Shown here in pieces: positions 50,556 to 59,546 of a stretch of 64,000 nucleotides of DNA. Within the stretch, counting starts at the first letter, position 1; every line of letters begins with the position of its first letter. The notes beneath the pieces are model-generated. The model made no database searches. It had not been told where the DNA came from and was given only the letters and a program-made list of their open reading frames with translations. The stretch is from Agreia sp. Leaf283 (GTDB lineage Bacteria; Actinomycetota; Actinomycetes; Actinomycetales; Microbacteriaceae). Location of the stretch: positions 225,443-289,442 of the forward strand of contig NZ_LMNF01000003.1 of assembly GCF_001422485.1 (NCBI RefSeq), given 5' to 3'. Made by a program: the position numbers and the translations under genes.

Positions 50556-51473
50556 ATGCAGCTCGAACGTGCGATCGACGACTTCGTGTCGTACCTCATC
50601 GCAGAGCGCGGCTACTCGCCCCACACCGTTCGCGCCTACAGATCCGACCTCGCCTCGCTGAGCGGGTTCGCGCAGGCGCGCGGCATCGACGATGCGGCGC
50701 AGCTCACCCTCGACGCGTACCGCGACTGGCTGTGGACCGCCTCGCAGGCCGGGCTCTCCAAGGCGACCCTGGCGAGGCGATCCGCCACGGCCAAGAGCTT
50801 CTCGAGCTGGTTCACCCGCTCGAACGAGAATGCGCTCGACGCCGCGTCGAGGCTGCGGGCTCCCAAACCCGACCGCAGCCTTCCGCGCGTGCTCTCGAGA
50901 GACGCGATGGACTCCGTGCTCGACTCCCTGGTGGCCCGGACCCACGACGGAGAACCCCTCGCCCTGCGCGACCTGGCTGTCGTCGAGCTGCTCTATGCAT
51001 CGGCCCTGAGGGTCTCGGAGCTCGTGGGCATCGACACCGCCGACCTCGATCTCGATCGGCGCACCGTGCGCGTGCTCGGAAAGGGCAGCAAGGAGCGGGT
51101 CGTGCCCTTCGGCCAGCCCGCGCACCTCGCGCTCGTGGACTACCTGCAGCGCGGACGCCCGGCCCTCGCGGCGCGATCCGACGATAGCTCGGGCACCAGG
51201 GCCGTCTTTCTTGGCGCGCGCGGAGCCCGGGCCGGAACCAGATCGGTCTACGGCATCGTCTCGAAGCTGCTGATGGATGTTCCGGGCTCGGGCCCCGAGG
51301 GGCCTCACGCCTTCAGACACACGGCCGCCACGCATCTGCTCGACGGAGGCGCAGACCTGCGTGCCGTGCAGGAGATGCTCGGGCACGCGAGTCTCGGCAC
51401 GACCCAGATCTACACTCACGTGACGACGGAGAGGCTGCGGGAGACCTACCGCCAGGCGCACCCGCGGGCGTGA
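50556..51473 (+). CDS. xerC: Tyrosine recombinase XerC
   Basis: XerC with XerD resolves chromosome dimers at dif. 305 residues from ATG 50556. The catalytic set is complete: Arg152 (ALRVSEL), Lys176 (GKGSKERVVP), His251-x2-Arg254 (HAFRH), His277 (LGHASL) and Tyr286 (TQIYTHV). The N-terminal SAM-like core-binding domain spans 1-95. GGGGGG precedes this ATG; an in-frame ATG at 50544 is possible. Position before the M23-rpsB-tsf region is the conserved actinobacterial one, which favours housekeeping XerC over a phage integrase. Confidence 0.92.
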   Translation: MQLERAIDDFVSYLIAERGYSPHTVRAYRSDLASLSGFAQARGIDDAAQLTLDAYRDWLWTASQAGLSKATLARRSATAKSFSSWFTRSNENALDAASRLRAPKPDRSLPRVLSRDAMDSVLDSLVARTHDGEPLALRDLAVVELLYASALRVSELVGIDTADLDLDRRTVRVLGKGSKERVVPFGQPAHLALVDYLQRGRPALAARSDDSSGTRAVFLGARGARAGTRSVYGIVSKLLMDVPGSGPEGPHAFRHTAATHLLDGGADLRAVQEMLGHASLGTTQIYTHVTTERLRETYRQAHPRA

Positions 51474-52011
51474 CCCGATCAGCCGCATTCACCGGCAGCA
51501 GGATCGCCCTCGCGGGCGGCTCGAGCACGAGCATCGGCGAGATGTAGCGGCCGTCGCGTCGAACGCCGAAATGGAGGCACGACTCTGCGCAGTGCGACGC
51601 CGACACAGGCGCCACCGTGCCGATCTGCTGGCCGCGCGCCACCTGATCGCCCTTCTTCAGCGTGGTCTCGACCGGCTCGAAACTCGAGACCAGCCCGCCC
51701 GAATGCTCGATCGACAGAACGGGACGGTCGACCACACGGCCGGCGAAGCGCACCGTGCCCGACTCGGGAGCGGTGACGGGTGCCCCGGCCGAGGCGGCGA
51801 TGTCGACTCCCCGGTGGCCCGCGGAGTAGTCGTCGGCCGGCGCCCGCCACTCGCGCACGACGACGTGGGGATCGGCTATCGGCCACGCCCAGTCGCTGTC
51901 TCCGGCGGCCGGCGCAGCCATCGGGCCGACGAGTGCGGGGGAGACCAGGATGATCGGCCCGACCGCCCTCATCGCGCGGCGGCCGAAGAAGGAGAACAGG
52001 GTGCGGCGCAT
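51313..52011 (-). CDS. Degenerate M23-family (LytM-like) secreted protein
   Basis: 232 residues: signal segment (about 12-35, ending AAPAAG) and an M23 fold. Zinc ligands are kept (GHRGVDIA for H-x3-D, and the His of CLHFGV), but both catalytic histidines are gone: the first His of H-x-H is Cys (CLH) and the YxHL loop reads SSFEP. It is probably a non-catalytic peptidoglycan-binding or activator protein, like EnvC-type factors. The frame does not close after the domain but runs 161 bp antisense into xerC, adding about 53 Arg/Ser-rich residues; true readthrough or a lost stop cannot be told apart. Its place upstream of rpsB is conserved in actinobacteria. Confidence 0.82.
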   Translation of the reverse strand: MRRTLFSFFGRRAMRAVGPIILVSPALVGPMAAPAAGDSDWAWPIADPHVVVREWRAPADDYSAGHRGVDIAASAGAPVTAPESGTVRFAGRVVDRPVLSIEHSGGLVSSFEPVETTLKKGDQVARGQQIGTVAPVSASHCAESCLHFGVRRDGRYISPMLVLEPPARAILLPVNAADRVTPAGAPGGRSPAASPSSRECRSGSCRDSRARASPARHAGLRLRRADAWRPCV

Positions 52012-52143
52012 GCGGTCCAGCCTGTCAAGGGGGAGTGCCCGTTACGAAGGCAATGCCCCGGTCGGGGGACACTTCGTGCCAAGATCGAGGTGTTAGGGAC
52101 AGCGTCGTGATGCGCACTGTCGGTCACAATGAGGGAGCGGATC

Positions 52144-53634
52144 ATGGCAACCAGTGGGGGCGCGGCGCAGGCCGACACCGATGTGAAAACCGATAAGAAG
52201 CTGAGGCGCAAGGTCATCGCGCTTGCGGCGGCGGGCGCGATCGGCGGCTTCCTCTTCGGATTCGATTCCTCGGTCGTCAACGGCGCCGTCGATGCGATCC
52301 AGGACGACTTCAGCCTCACCGCCGCATTCACCGGCTTCGCCGTCGCATCCGCCCTTCTCGGCTGCGCCGTCGGCGCCTACCTGGCCGGCCGCCTGGCCGA
52401 CCGCCTGGGCCGCATCCCGGTGATGCTCATCGGCGCCGTGCTGTTCCTGGTGAGCTCGATCGGTTCCGGCCTGGCCTTCGCCGCCTGGGACCTCACCGTC
52501 TGGCGTCTCGTCGGCGGACTCGGGATCGGCATCGCCTCCGTCATCGCACCGGCGTACATCTCGGAGATCGCCCCCAAGGCCATCCGAGGCAGTCTCGCCT
52601 CGCTGCAGCAGCTCGCCATCACGGTCGGTATCTTCACGGCCCTCCTCTCCGACGCGATCCTGGCGAACGTCGCCGGCGGGGCGAACGAGGTCTTCTTCCT
52701 CGGCCTCGACGCCTGGCGCTGGATGTTCCTCGTCTGCGCCGTTCCCGCGATCGTCTACGGCCTCGTCGCCCTCAGGCTGCCGGAGTCGCCGCGCTACCTG
52801 CTGATGACCGACAAGAAAGAGAAGGCCACGAAGGTTCTGGCCTCGATCACCCCGCAGAACCAGCTCGACAAGGCGGTCGCCGACATCGAGGCGGGCATTC
52901 GCGAAGACGCGGCCAACGCCGACAAGAGCTCGCTCCGGGGCAAGCGCTTCGGCCTGCTGCCCATCGTCTGGGTCGGCATCATCCTGTCGATGCTGCAGCA
53001 GCTCGTGGGCATCAACGTGATCTTCTACTACTCGACCACCCTCTGGTCGAGCGTCGGATTCAAGGAGAGCGACTCCCTCACGATCTCCGTGATCACCTCT
53101 GTCACGAACGTGGCCGTCACCTTCGTGGCGATCTTCCTCGTCGACAAGGTCGGCCGCCGTCCCATCCTGCTGTTCGGATCGGTCGGAATGGCGGTGGCGC
53201 TCGGTTCGATGACGCTGGCGTTCAGCCAGGCCCAGATCGTCGACGGAAAGCCGAGCCTCGAGGGCGCGTGGGGAATCATCGCGCTGGTCGGCGCCAACCT
53301 CTTCGTCGTCGCGTTCGGCGCCTCGTGGGGTCCGCTGGTCTGGGTCCTGCTCGGCGAGATCTTCCCGACCCGCATCCGCGGCCGGGCCCTCGGAGTGGCC
53401 GCGGCCGCGCAGTGGCTGACCAACTTCGCCGTCACCATGACCTTCCCGATCATCTCTCAAGACGTGTCGCTCACCCTGGCCTACGGTCTGTACGCAGCGT
53501 TCGCCGCGCTGTCGTTCTTCTTCGTCTTCTTCAAGATCCCCGAGACCAAGGGCGTCGCCCTCGAGGAGACCGGAAGCCTGAGCGTCGTGCGTGGACGCCG
53601 GCGCGAGAAAGACGGAGTCGGCGGCGCCAAATAG
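52144..53634 (+). CDS. MFS sugar porter (sugar:H+ symporter)
   Basis: 496 residues, twelve helices. Sugar-porter signatures: GGFLFGFDSSVVNGAVD (helix 1), the D-R-L-G-R loop in GRLADRLGRIPVM, LRLPESPRYLLM, QQLVGINVIFYYST, DKVGRRPILLFG and FKIPETKGVALEE. Probably imports a monosaccharide such as glucose, galactose, xylose or inositol. The ATG at 52144 has GAGGGAGCGG upstream; an ATG-less extension of five codons is unlikely. The gene separates the M23 gene from rpsB, and its stop codon is part of the next gene's -10. Confidence 0.92.
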   Translation: MATSGGAAQADTDVKTDKKLRRKVIALAAAGAIGGFLFGFDSSVVNGAVDAIQDDFSLTAAFTGFAVASALLGCAVGAYLAGRLADRLGRIPVMLIGAVLFLVSSIGSGLAFAAWDLTVWRLVGGLGIGIASVIAPAYISEIAPKAIRGSLASLQQLAITVGIFTALLSDAILANVAGGANEVFFLGLDAWRWMFLVCAVPAIVYGLVALRLPESPRYLLMTDKKEKATKVLASITPQNQLDKAVADIEAGIREDAANADKSSLRGKRFGLLPIVWVGIILSMLQQLVGINVIFYYSTTLWSSVGFKESDSLTISVITSVTNVAVTFVAIFLVDKVGRRPILLFGSVGMAVALGSMTLAFSQAQIVDGKPSLEGAWGIIALVGANLFVVAFGASWGPLVWVLLGEIFPTRIRGRALGVAAAAQWLTNFAVTMTFPIISQDVSLTLAYGLYAAFAALSFFFVFFKIPETKGVALEETGSLSVVRGRRREKDGVGGAK

Positions 53635-53637
53635 GCT
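53632..53637 (+). promoter_or_regulatory. -10 element TAGGCT overlapping a stop codon
   Basis: The TAG stop of the sugar porter is also the first three bases of TAGGCT; 6 nt later comes the phosphodiesterase ATG (53644). Confidence 0.6.
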
Positions 53638-53643
53638 GCAGTC

Positions 53644-54567
53644 ATGCAGCTCGGTCAATACCCGCCCGCCGACCACGTGATCGCGCACATCAGCGACACG
53701 CACTTCCTCGGCGGCGGCAGGCCGCTCTACGGCAGCATCGACACCGATGCCAACCTCGCCCGTGCCCTCGCCGCCCTCGAGGCGTCGAAGATCGACATCG
53801 ACGCGCTCGTCTTCACGGGCGACATCGCCGACCTCGGCGAACCGGATGCCTATGGCCGGGTGCGCGGGCTCGTCGAGCCCGCGGCCGCCCGCATGGGGGC
53901 GGAGGTCGTGTGGGTCATGGGAAACCACGACGACAGGTCCGCCTTCCGGGCGGAGCTTCTCGGCGCGGTCGAGGCCGATCAGGCGGTCGACGTGCGGCCC
54001 GACGACGTCTCGCCCATAGACCGGGTGATCGACCTCGGCGGCCTGAGAGTGATCGCCCTCGACACCTCGGTTCCCGGCTACCACCACGGCGAGCTGACCG
54101 ACGAACAGCTCGACTGGTTGCGGCGGCAGCTGTCGGTCGGCGCCCCGCACGGCACGATCCTGGCGCTGCACCACCCGCCCGTGCCGAGCCCCGTCGCCTA
54201 CATGCAGGTTCTCGAACTGCAGCGGCAGCACGACCTCGCCGAGGTGATCCGCGGCAGCGACATCCGCACCATCCTCGGCGGGCACCTGCACTACTCGACG
54301 CACGGGCTCTTCGCCGGCATTCCCGTAGCCGTGGCGGCGGCCACCTGCTACACGATGGATGTCTCGGCGCCGGAATCGACGCTGGTCGGCCGCGACGGCG
54401 GCCAGTCGATCACGCTCGTGCACGTGTACGCCGATCAGGTCGTCCACTCCATCGTGCCGCTCGGTGACTTCCCCGTCGTCGCCCGCTTCGATACCGACTT
54501 CACGCGCCGTCTCGAGGCCGCCGATCCGGTCGAGCTACGCGAGTACTACGCCAAGCAACAGGGGTGA
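53644..54567 (+). CDS. Calcineurin-like metallophosphoesterase (CpdA/Icc type)
   Basis: 307 residues with the binuclear metal site: DTH (AHISDTHFLG, about 15-24), GDIADLG, GNHDD (about 95-99), LHHPPV and GHLHYSTHG. This arrangement is the class III cyclic-nucleotide phosphodiesterase pattern; cAMP is a plausible but unproven substrate. Leaderless promoter directly upstream. Being next to a sugar porter it might link cAMP or related signals to carbohydrate use, but this is speculation. Confidence 0.88.
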   Translation: MQLGQYPPADHVIAHISDTHFLGGGRPLYGSIDTDANLARALAALEASKIDIDALVFTGDIADLGEPDAYGRVRGLVEPAAARMGAEVVWVMGNHDDRSAFRAELLGAVEADQAVDVRPDDVSPIDRVIDLGGLRVIALDTSVPGYHHGELTDEQLDWLRRQLSVGAPHGTILALHHPPVPSPVAYMQVLELQRQHDLAEVIRGSDIRTILGGHLHYSTHGLFAGIPVAVAAATCYTMDVSAPESTLVGRDGGQSITLVHVYADQVVHSIVPLGDFPVVARFDTDFTRRLEAADPVELREYYAKQQG

Positions 54568-54821
54568 TATAGTTTCCGGAGCACCTCGATCCGTCGGGGT
54601 GACTACGCGTGCCCGCTGACTTTCGTCACGACTCCACTCGGTCCTCCCTTCTCCCTCCTGTTCTGCAGGAGTGCGTGATCGGTGGTCGGAGGCGTGCTGG
54701 GCACCAGGAACCGCCGCCAACAGGCCGGTGGTAAGAAACCGATTGACGTGTGCCTGCGGTGCGGGCAGTTCTGATGGACTGCGGCGTGCTCAGCCCACGT
54801 CGAAGAACAGGAGAACGGCTC
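54568..54821 (+). promoter_or_regulatory. rpsB promoter and long leader
   Basis: TATAGT (54568-54573) directly after the phosphodiesterase stop is a strong -10; no good -35. The transcript would have about 240 nt of leader before rpsB, containing GA-rich and CCTCCTGTTCTGCAGGAG-like pairing stretches (54653-54671) and AGGAG at 54809-54813. Autoregulation of rpsB by S2 in the leader is common in bacteria; I cannot assign a known motif here. Confidence 0.5.
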
Positions 54822-55856
54822 ATGGCCGTCGTCACCATTCGCCAGCTGCTCGACAGCGGCGTTCACTTTGGACACCAGACCCGTCGTTGGAACCCGAAGA
54901 TGAAGCGATTCATCCTCACCGAGCGTTCGGGCAGCCACATCATCGACCTCCAGCAGTCGCTGGTGCACATCGACAAGACGTACGACTACGTCAAAGAGAC
55001 GGTCGCCCACGGCGGAACGGTTCTCTTCGTCGGAACGAAGAAGCAGGCTCAGGGCTCCATCGCCGAGCAGGCCCAGCGCGTCGGCCAGCCCTACGTCAAC
55101 CAGCGGTGGCTCGGTGGCCTCCTCACCAACTTCCAGACCGTCTCCAAGCGCCTCGCGCGCATGAAGGAGCTCGAAGAGGTCGACTTCGACGACACCACCC
55201 GCGGTTACACCAAGAAGGAGCTTCTGATCCAGAAGCGCGAACTGGTCAAGCTGCAGAAGAGCCTCGGCGGAATCCGCAACCTCACGAAGACGCCCTCCGC
55301 CATCTGGATCGTCGACACCAAGAAGGAGCACCTCGCCATCGACGAGGCGCACAAGCTCGGCATCCCCGTCATCGCGATCCTCGACACCAACTGCGACCCC
55401 GACGACGTTCAGTACCCGATCCCGGGCAACGACGACGCGATCCGTTCCGTGGGCCTGCTCACGCGCATCATCGCCGACGCTGCCGCCGAGGGCCTGATCC
55501 AGCGTCACCAGAAGCCCGAGGAGACCGGCAACGTGTCTGCCGTCGAGCCTCTCGCCGAGTGGGAGCGCGAGCTCCTCCAGGCGTCGGAGAACCCGTCGAC
55601 CGAGGCCGAGAAGATCGAGGCCGTCGACGGCCTCGTCGAGAACGCCGTCGAGTCCGACGCCGCGAAGGCCGCCGTCGCCGACGTCGTCGCCGCCGAGACG
55701 CCCACCGAGGAGAACGACGCAGACGCCGTCGTCGCCGAGCACGAGGCCGCCGCCGACGCGACCATCGTTCCCGAGCACGCCGTCGAGTCCGACGCCGCGA
55801 CCGAGGCCCGCCTCGAGGCGGAGGCCACCGACGCCGAGAAGACCCCCGCGAAGTAG
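54822..55856 (+). CDS. rpsB: 30S ribosomal protein S2
   Basis: 344 residues. The S2 domain covers 1-230: [61 protein letters not shown] and [14 protein letters not shown]. The remaining 110 residues are a Glu/Ala/Asp-rich extension with repeated VESDAA blocks (two copies about 45 residues apart), longer than usual. ATG at 54822 after AACAGGAG. Co-transcribed with tsf. Confidence 0.97.
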   Translation: MAVVTIRQLLDSGVHFGHQTRRWNPKMKRFILTERSGSHIIDLQQSLVHIDKTYDYVKETVAHGGTVLFVGTKKQAQGSIAEQAQRVGQPYVNQRWLGGLLTNFQTVSKRLARMKELEEVDFDDTTRGYTKKELLIQKRELVKLQKSLGGIRNLTKTPSAIWIVDTKKEHLAIDEAHKLGIPVIAILDTNCDPDDVQYPIPGNDDAIRSVGLLTRIIADAAAEGLIQRHQKPEETGNVSAVEPLAEWERELLQASENPSTEAEKIEAVDGLVENAVESDAAKAAVADVVAAETPTEENDADAVVAEHEAAADATIVPEHAVESDAATEARLEAEATDAEKTPAK

Positions 55857-55907
55857 TTCGCGCCTTCTTTCGACACACAACTCTTTAGCCAAGTAAGGAA
55901 GAAAACC

Positions 55908-56735
55908 ATGGCAGATTTCAGCCTGGCCGACCTCAAGACCCTGCGCGAGCGCCTCGGCACCGGCATGGTCGACAGCAAGAACGCGCTCGTCGAAGCCGGC
56001 GGCGACCTCGAGAAGGCGACGGAGATCCTGCGCCTCAAGGGTGCCAAGTCGAACGCGAAGCGCGCCGACCGTTCCACCAGTGAGGGCCTCGTCGCCGCCA
56101 AGGAGAGCGGCAACACCGCGACCCTGATCGAGCTCGCGAGCGAGACCGACTTCGTCGCGAAGAACGACAAGTTCGTCGCCCTGGCCGACGCCGTGCTCGA
56201 CGCGGCCGTCGCGGCCGGCGCCACCTCGGTCGAGGAGGCCCTCGCGGCCCCCGCGGCCGGCGGCACCGTCGCCGACCTGATCAGCAACGAGGCGGCGATC
56301 CTGGGCGAGAAGCTCGAACTGCGTCGTCTCGCGGTCGTCACCGGCGACGCGTTCGCCATCTACCTGCACAAGACCTCCAAAGACCTGCCCCCGCAGGTCG
56401 GCGTGGTCGTGGGCTACACGGGTGCCGACGCCGACACGGCTCGCTCGATCGCTCAGCACATCTCGTTCGCCAACCCCGAGTTCCTCGCCCGCGAGGACGT
56501 CCCGGCAGAGGCCGTCGAGAACGAGCGACGCATCGTCGAGGAGATCTCGCGCGGCGAGGGCAAGCCCGAGGCCGCCCTGCCCAAGATCATCGAGGGTCGC
56601 CTCGGCGCCTACTACAAGCAGGTCGCCCTGCTCGAGCAGGACTACGCCAAGGACAACAAGCAGCAGGTCAAGAAGGTGCTCGCCGACGCCGGCATCACCG
56701 TCTCCGGCTTCGCACGCTTCAAGGTCGGCGCGTAA
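55908..56735 (+). CDS. tsf: Elongation factor Ts
   Basis: EF-Ts recycles EF-Tu-GDP. 275 residues: LKTLRERLGTGMVDSKNALVEAGGDLEKATEILR (UBA-like N domain, about 8-42), the conserved ETDFVAKNDKFVALAD core contact and the two-part C-terminal dimerisation domain. ATG after AAGGAAGAAAACC. It ends 23 bp before a perfect terminator hairpin. Confidence 0.98.
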   Translation: MADFSLADLKTLRERLGTGMVDSKNALVEAGGDLEKATEILRLKGAKSNAKRADRSTSEGLVAAKESGNTATLIELASETDFVAKNDKFVALADAVLDAAVAAGATSVEEALAAPAAGGTVADLISNEAAILGEKLELRRLAVVTGDAFAIYLHKTSKDLPPQVGVVVGYTGADADTARSIAQHISFANPEFLAREDVPAEAVENERRIVEEISRGEGKPEAALPKIIEGRLGAYYKQVALLEQDYAKDNKQQVKKVLADAGITVSGFARFKVGA

Positions 56736-56757
56736 CTCCCCGACCGACTGCATCAGA

Positions 56758-56794
56758 CCGAAGGCCCATCCCGTTCTAAGGGATGGGCCTTCGG
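56758..56794 (+). terminator. rpsB-tsf terminator
   Basis: CCGAAGGCCCATCCC-GTTCTAA-GGGATGGGCCTTCGG, a perfect 15-bp stem, 22 bp after tsf. Followed closely by TATGAT (56803-56808), the -10 of the next gene. Confidence 0.9.
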
Positions 56795-56853
56795 CCGTTA
56801 AGTATGATCGACTGAGACCGCGCCCGCCCGGCGGCCGAAGAGTTCCGGAGGAC

Positions 56854-58155
56854 ATGCCTGTGAAGACGAGCCCGCAGCCCACCAGGCATGCCCGTAATCC
56901 GAACGCTCGGGCATGGTCGCGAGTGCTGTCTCTCGTCGGCATCGTGGCCGCCGTCGCCCTGGTCAGCACGGTGAGCATCGCCGCCGTCGGCGCATGGACC
57001 TTCACCTCGAAGGTCGAGGAGAACGCGGTCGACATCCACCCGGAGCAGCAGGGCGACGAGCAGGCCCCTCCGGCGATCGGCGCCCTCGAGGGCGGCTTCA
57101 ACGTGCTCGTGGTCGCCGCCGACAACGACGCGAACCAGTCCCAGGATCTGTACGGAGAGCGTGACGGCGCGACCCTCAACGACGTGAACATGCTGCTGCA
57201 CGTGTCGCAGGATCACAAGACCGCGGTCGCCGTGAGCTTCCCGCGAGACCTGATCATCGCGCATCCGGAATGCGAGAAGGGCGACGCCATGAGCGCCGCG
57301 CCCATCAACGAGGCCTGGGGCAGAGGCGGCCTGCCGTGTGTCGTGGCGACTGTCAGCGAACTCACGGGCCTCGACATCCAGTACGCCGTGTCGATGACGT
57401 TCGACGCCGTGATCGCGCTCACCGACGCGATCGGCGGCGTTCCGATCTGCCTCACCGGGCGAGTGACAGACGACAACGTCGTCTACCCCGACGAGAACGG
57501 CGAACTGCAGCACCTCGACATGCCGGCCGGCATCACCGAGGTCAAGGGCGGTCTCGCGGCCGGGTTCCTGCGATCAAGGCACGGCGTGGGCGACGGCGGC
57601 GACCTCAGCCGCATCTCCTCGCAGCAGCAGTACCTGTCGTCGCTGGTGCGCAAGATGAAGAGCAACGACACGCTGGGCGACTTCGGCAAGCTCTACTCGT
57701 TGGCCAACGTCGTCGCCGATCCGCAGTACTTCACCCTCTCGACGTCGCTCACGAAGGTCGACACCATGGTCTCCATGGCGCAGGCGCTGCGCACGATCGA
57801 CCTCAACAACATCACCTTCGTGCAGTACCCGGGAACGACCAACGATCCGGACTATCCGGGCAAGGTGGTGCCGACGGTGGATGCAGCAGATCAGCTCTTC
57901 GCGCTCATCGCGGCCGATCAGCCGTTCACCCTGGGCGCCGACTCGCAACCGGTGGGCAGCACGACCGAACCCACGGCGCCGGGAGACCCGGCGGTTCCCG
58001 AGGCTCCGACGGACCCGACCGTTCCCGAGGCTCCAGCCGACCCGTCCGTGCCCGTCGAAACGCCGGCACCGGATGCCGGTGCGCCCGCGGTGCTCGACGG
58101 AGTTACCGGCTCGACGGCTCTCCAGGAGACGTGCGCGATCCCGTTCGAGGACTAG
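56854..58155 (+). CDS. LCP (LytR-CpsA-Psr) family cell-wall glycopolymer ligase
   Basis: 433 residues: cytoplasmic basic tail, membrane helix (about 26-48) and the extracellular LCP domain. Landmarks: GGFNVLVVAADN, GATLNDVNMLLHVS, VSFPRDLII and FLRSRHGVGDGGDLSRISSQQ, holding the Arg/Asp residues that bind pyrophosphate-lipid. It attaches arabinogalactan- or teichoic-type polymers to peptidoglycan. Its C-terminal 60 residues contain VPEAP-type Pro/Ala/Thr repeats, a wall-spanning linker. ATG after GGAGGAC. Inserted between tsf and pyrH, with its own promoter. Confidence 0.92.
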   Translation: MPVKTSPQPTRHARNPNARAWSRVLSLVGIVAAVALVSTVSIAAVGAWTFTSKVEENAVDIHPEQQGDEQAPPAIGALEGGFNVLVVAADNDANQSQDLYGERDGATLNDVNMLLHVSQDHKTAVAVSFPRDLIIAHPECEKGDAMSAAPINEAWGRGGLPCVVATVSELTGLDIQYAVSMTFDAVIALTDAIGGVPICLTGRVTDDNVVYPDENGELQHLDMPAGITEVKGGLAAGFLRSRHGVGDGGDLSRISSQQQYLSSLVRKMKSNDTLGDFGKLYSLANVVADPQYFTLSTSLTKVDTMVSMAQALRTIDLNNITFVQYPGTTNDPDYPGKVVPTVDAADQLFALIAADQPFTLGADSQPVGSTTEPTAPGDPAVPEAPTDPTVPEAPADPSVPVETPAPDAGAPAVLDGVTGSTALQETCAIPFED

Positions 58156-58206
58156 CTTCGACTGCCCCCTAAAATTGGGAGGACGAGATCGAAGGGATCC
58201 ACACAC

Positions 58207-58932
58207 ATGACTTCACCAGAACCCCGACGCCGAGTACTCCTGAAACTGTCTGGTGAGGCGTTTGGAGCCGGCTCACTCGGGGTCAACCCCGACGTGGTCA
58301 GCGAGCTGGCCCGCGAGATCGCGGCGGCGGCGAAGCAGGTGGAGATCGCGATCGTCGTCGGAGGAGGCAACTTCTTCCGCGGAGCCGAGCTCTCGCAGCG
58401 CGGAATGGATCGAGGACGTGCCGACTACATGGGCATGCTCGGAACCGTCATGAACGCCCTCGCCCTGCAGGACTTCCTGGAGCAGGCGGGCGCCGCCACG
58501 CGCGTGCAGTCGGCCATCTCCATGACCCAGGTCGCCGAGCCGTACATTCCCCGGCGGGCCGAGCGCCACCTCGAGAAGGGCCGCGTCGTCATCTTCGGCG
58601 CGGGAGCCGGCCTGCCGTACTTCTCGACCGACACCGTGGCGGCGCAGCGCGCGCTCGAGATCGGGGCGAACGTGGTGCTCGTGGCGAAGAACGGGGTCGA
58701 CGGCGTGTACGACTCCGACCCCCGCTCGAACCCCGACGCCAAGAAGATCGACAGGCTCACCTACCTCGATGCGCTGCAGCGTGAGCTCAAGGTCGTCGAC
58801 TCGACCGCCTTCAGCCTCTGCATGGACAACGGGATGCCGATGATGGTCTTCGGAATGGAGCCCCAGGGCAACGTCACCAAGGCCATCCTGGGCGAGCGCA
58901 TCGGCACCCTGGTGAGCACGTCGCACGATTGA
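58207..58932 (+). CDS. pyrH: Uridylate kinase PyrH
   Basis: UMP kinase, 241 residues, bacterial hexameric type regulated by [20 protein letters not shown] (about 11-24), [34 protein letters not shown] and [17 protein letters not shown] match the family. TAAAAT (58170-58175) is a -10 candidate and GAAGGGA the ribosome binding site. Followed by frr in the standard order. Confidence 0.97.
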   Translation: MTSPEPRRRVLLKLSGEAFGAGSLGVNPDVVSELAREIAAAAKQVEIAIVVGGGNFFRGAELSQRGMDRGRADYMGMLGTVMNALALQDFLEQAGAATRVQSAISMTQVAEPYIPRRAERHLEKGRVVIFGAGAGLPYFSTDTVAAQRALEIGANVVLVAKNGVDGVYDSDPRSNPDAKKIDRLTYLDALQRELKVVDSTAFSLCMDNGMPMMVFGMEPQGNVTKAILGERIGTLVSTSHD

Positions 58933-58981
58933 CCCGGGCCCGTCGCCCTAAACTACTCAAGAACCAAAAGAAGGAGTTGCC

Positions 58982-59536
58982 GTGATCGCGGATGTACTGG
59001 CCGGCGCAACAGAGCGCATGAAGAAGGCCGTCGACAACACGAAGGAAGACTTCTCGAGCATTCGCACCGGGCGCGCGAACCCGGGCCTCTTCCAGAAGAT
59101 CCTGGTCGACTACTACGGCACCCCCACGCCGCTCAGCCAGCTCGCGGGCCTGCAGAACCCCGAGGCTCGCACCATGCTCATCACTCCCTACGACAAGGGT
59201 GCCCTGCGCGACATCGAGCAGGCCATCCGCGACACCCCGAACCTCGGAGCGAACCCGTCGAACGACGGCAACGTCATCCGCGTGACTCTTCCCGAGCTCA
59301 CCGAGGAGCGTCGCAAGGAGTACGTGAAGATCGTGCGCACCAAGGCGGAGGACGGCAAGGTCTCGCTTCGCAACATCCGTCGCAAGGCCAAGGACGAGCT
59401 CGACGCCCTCAAGAGCGAGGTCGGAGACGACGAGGTGGGCCGCGCCGAGAAAGAGCTCGAGCAGCTCACCAAGTCGCACGTCGACGGCATCGACGACGCG
59501 CTGAAGCGCAAGGAAGTCGAACTTCTCGAGATCTAG
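58982..59536 (+). CDS. frr: Ribosome recycling factor
   Basis: RRF splits post-termination ribosomes with EF-G. 184 residues, L-shaped three-helix bundle: [38 protein letters not shown] and [22 protein letters not shown] start with AAGGAGTTGCC upstream. Separate TAAACT -10 candidate at about 58951-58956, so it may be transcribed both with pyrH and alone. Confidence 0.97.
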   Translation: MIADVLAGATERMKKAVDNTKEDFSSIRTGRANPGLFQKILVDYYGTPTPLSQLAGLQNPEARTMLITPYDKGALRDIEQAIRDTPNLGANPSNDGNVIRVTLPELTEERRKEYVKIVRTKAEDGKVSLRNIRRKAKDELDALKSEVGDDEVGRAEKELEQLTKSHVDGIDDALKRKEVELLEI

Positions 59537-59546
59537 GCCCACACCT

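Noticed and set aside
50556-51473. Phage or integron integrase
   Set aside because: The protein is a complete Xer-type recombinase in the conserved position before M23-rpsB, with no att sites, tRNA or phage genes nearby.
54568-54821. tRNA or small RNA gene in the rpsB leader
   Set aside because: No cloverleaf or conserved RNA motif could be drawn; it is treated as a long 5' leader.
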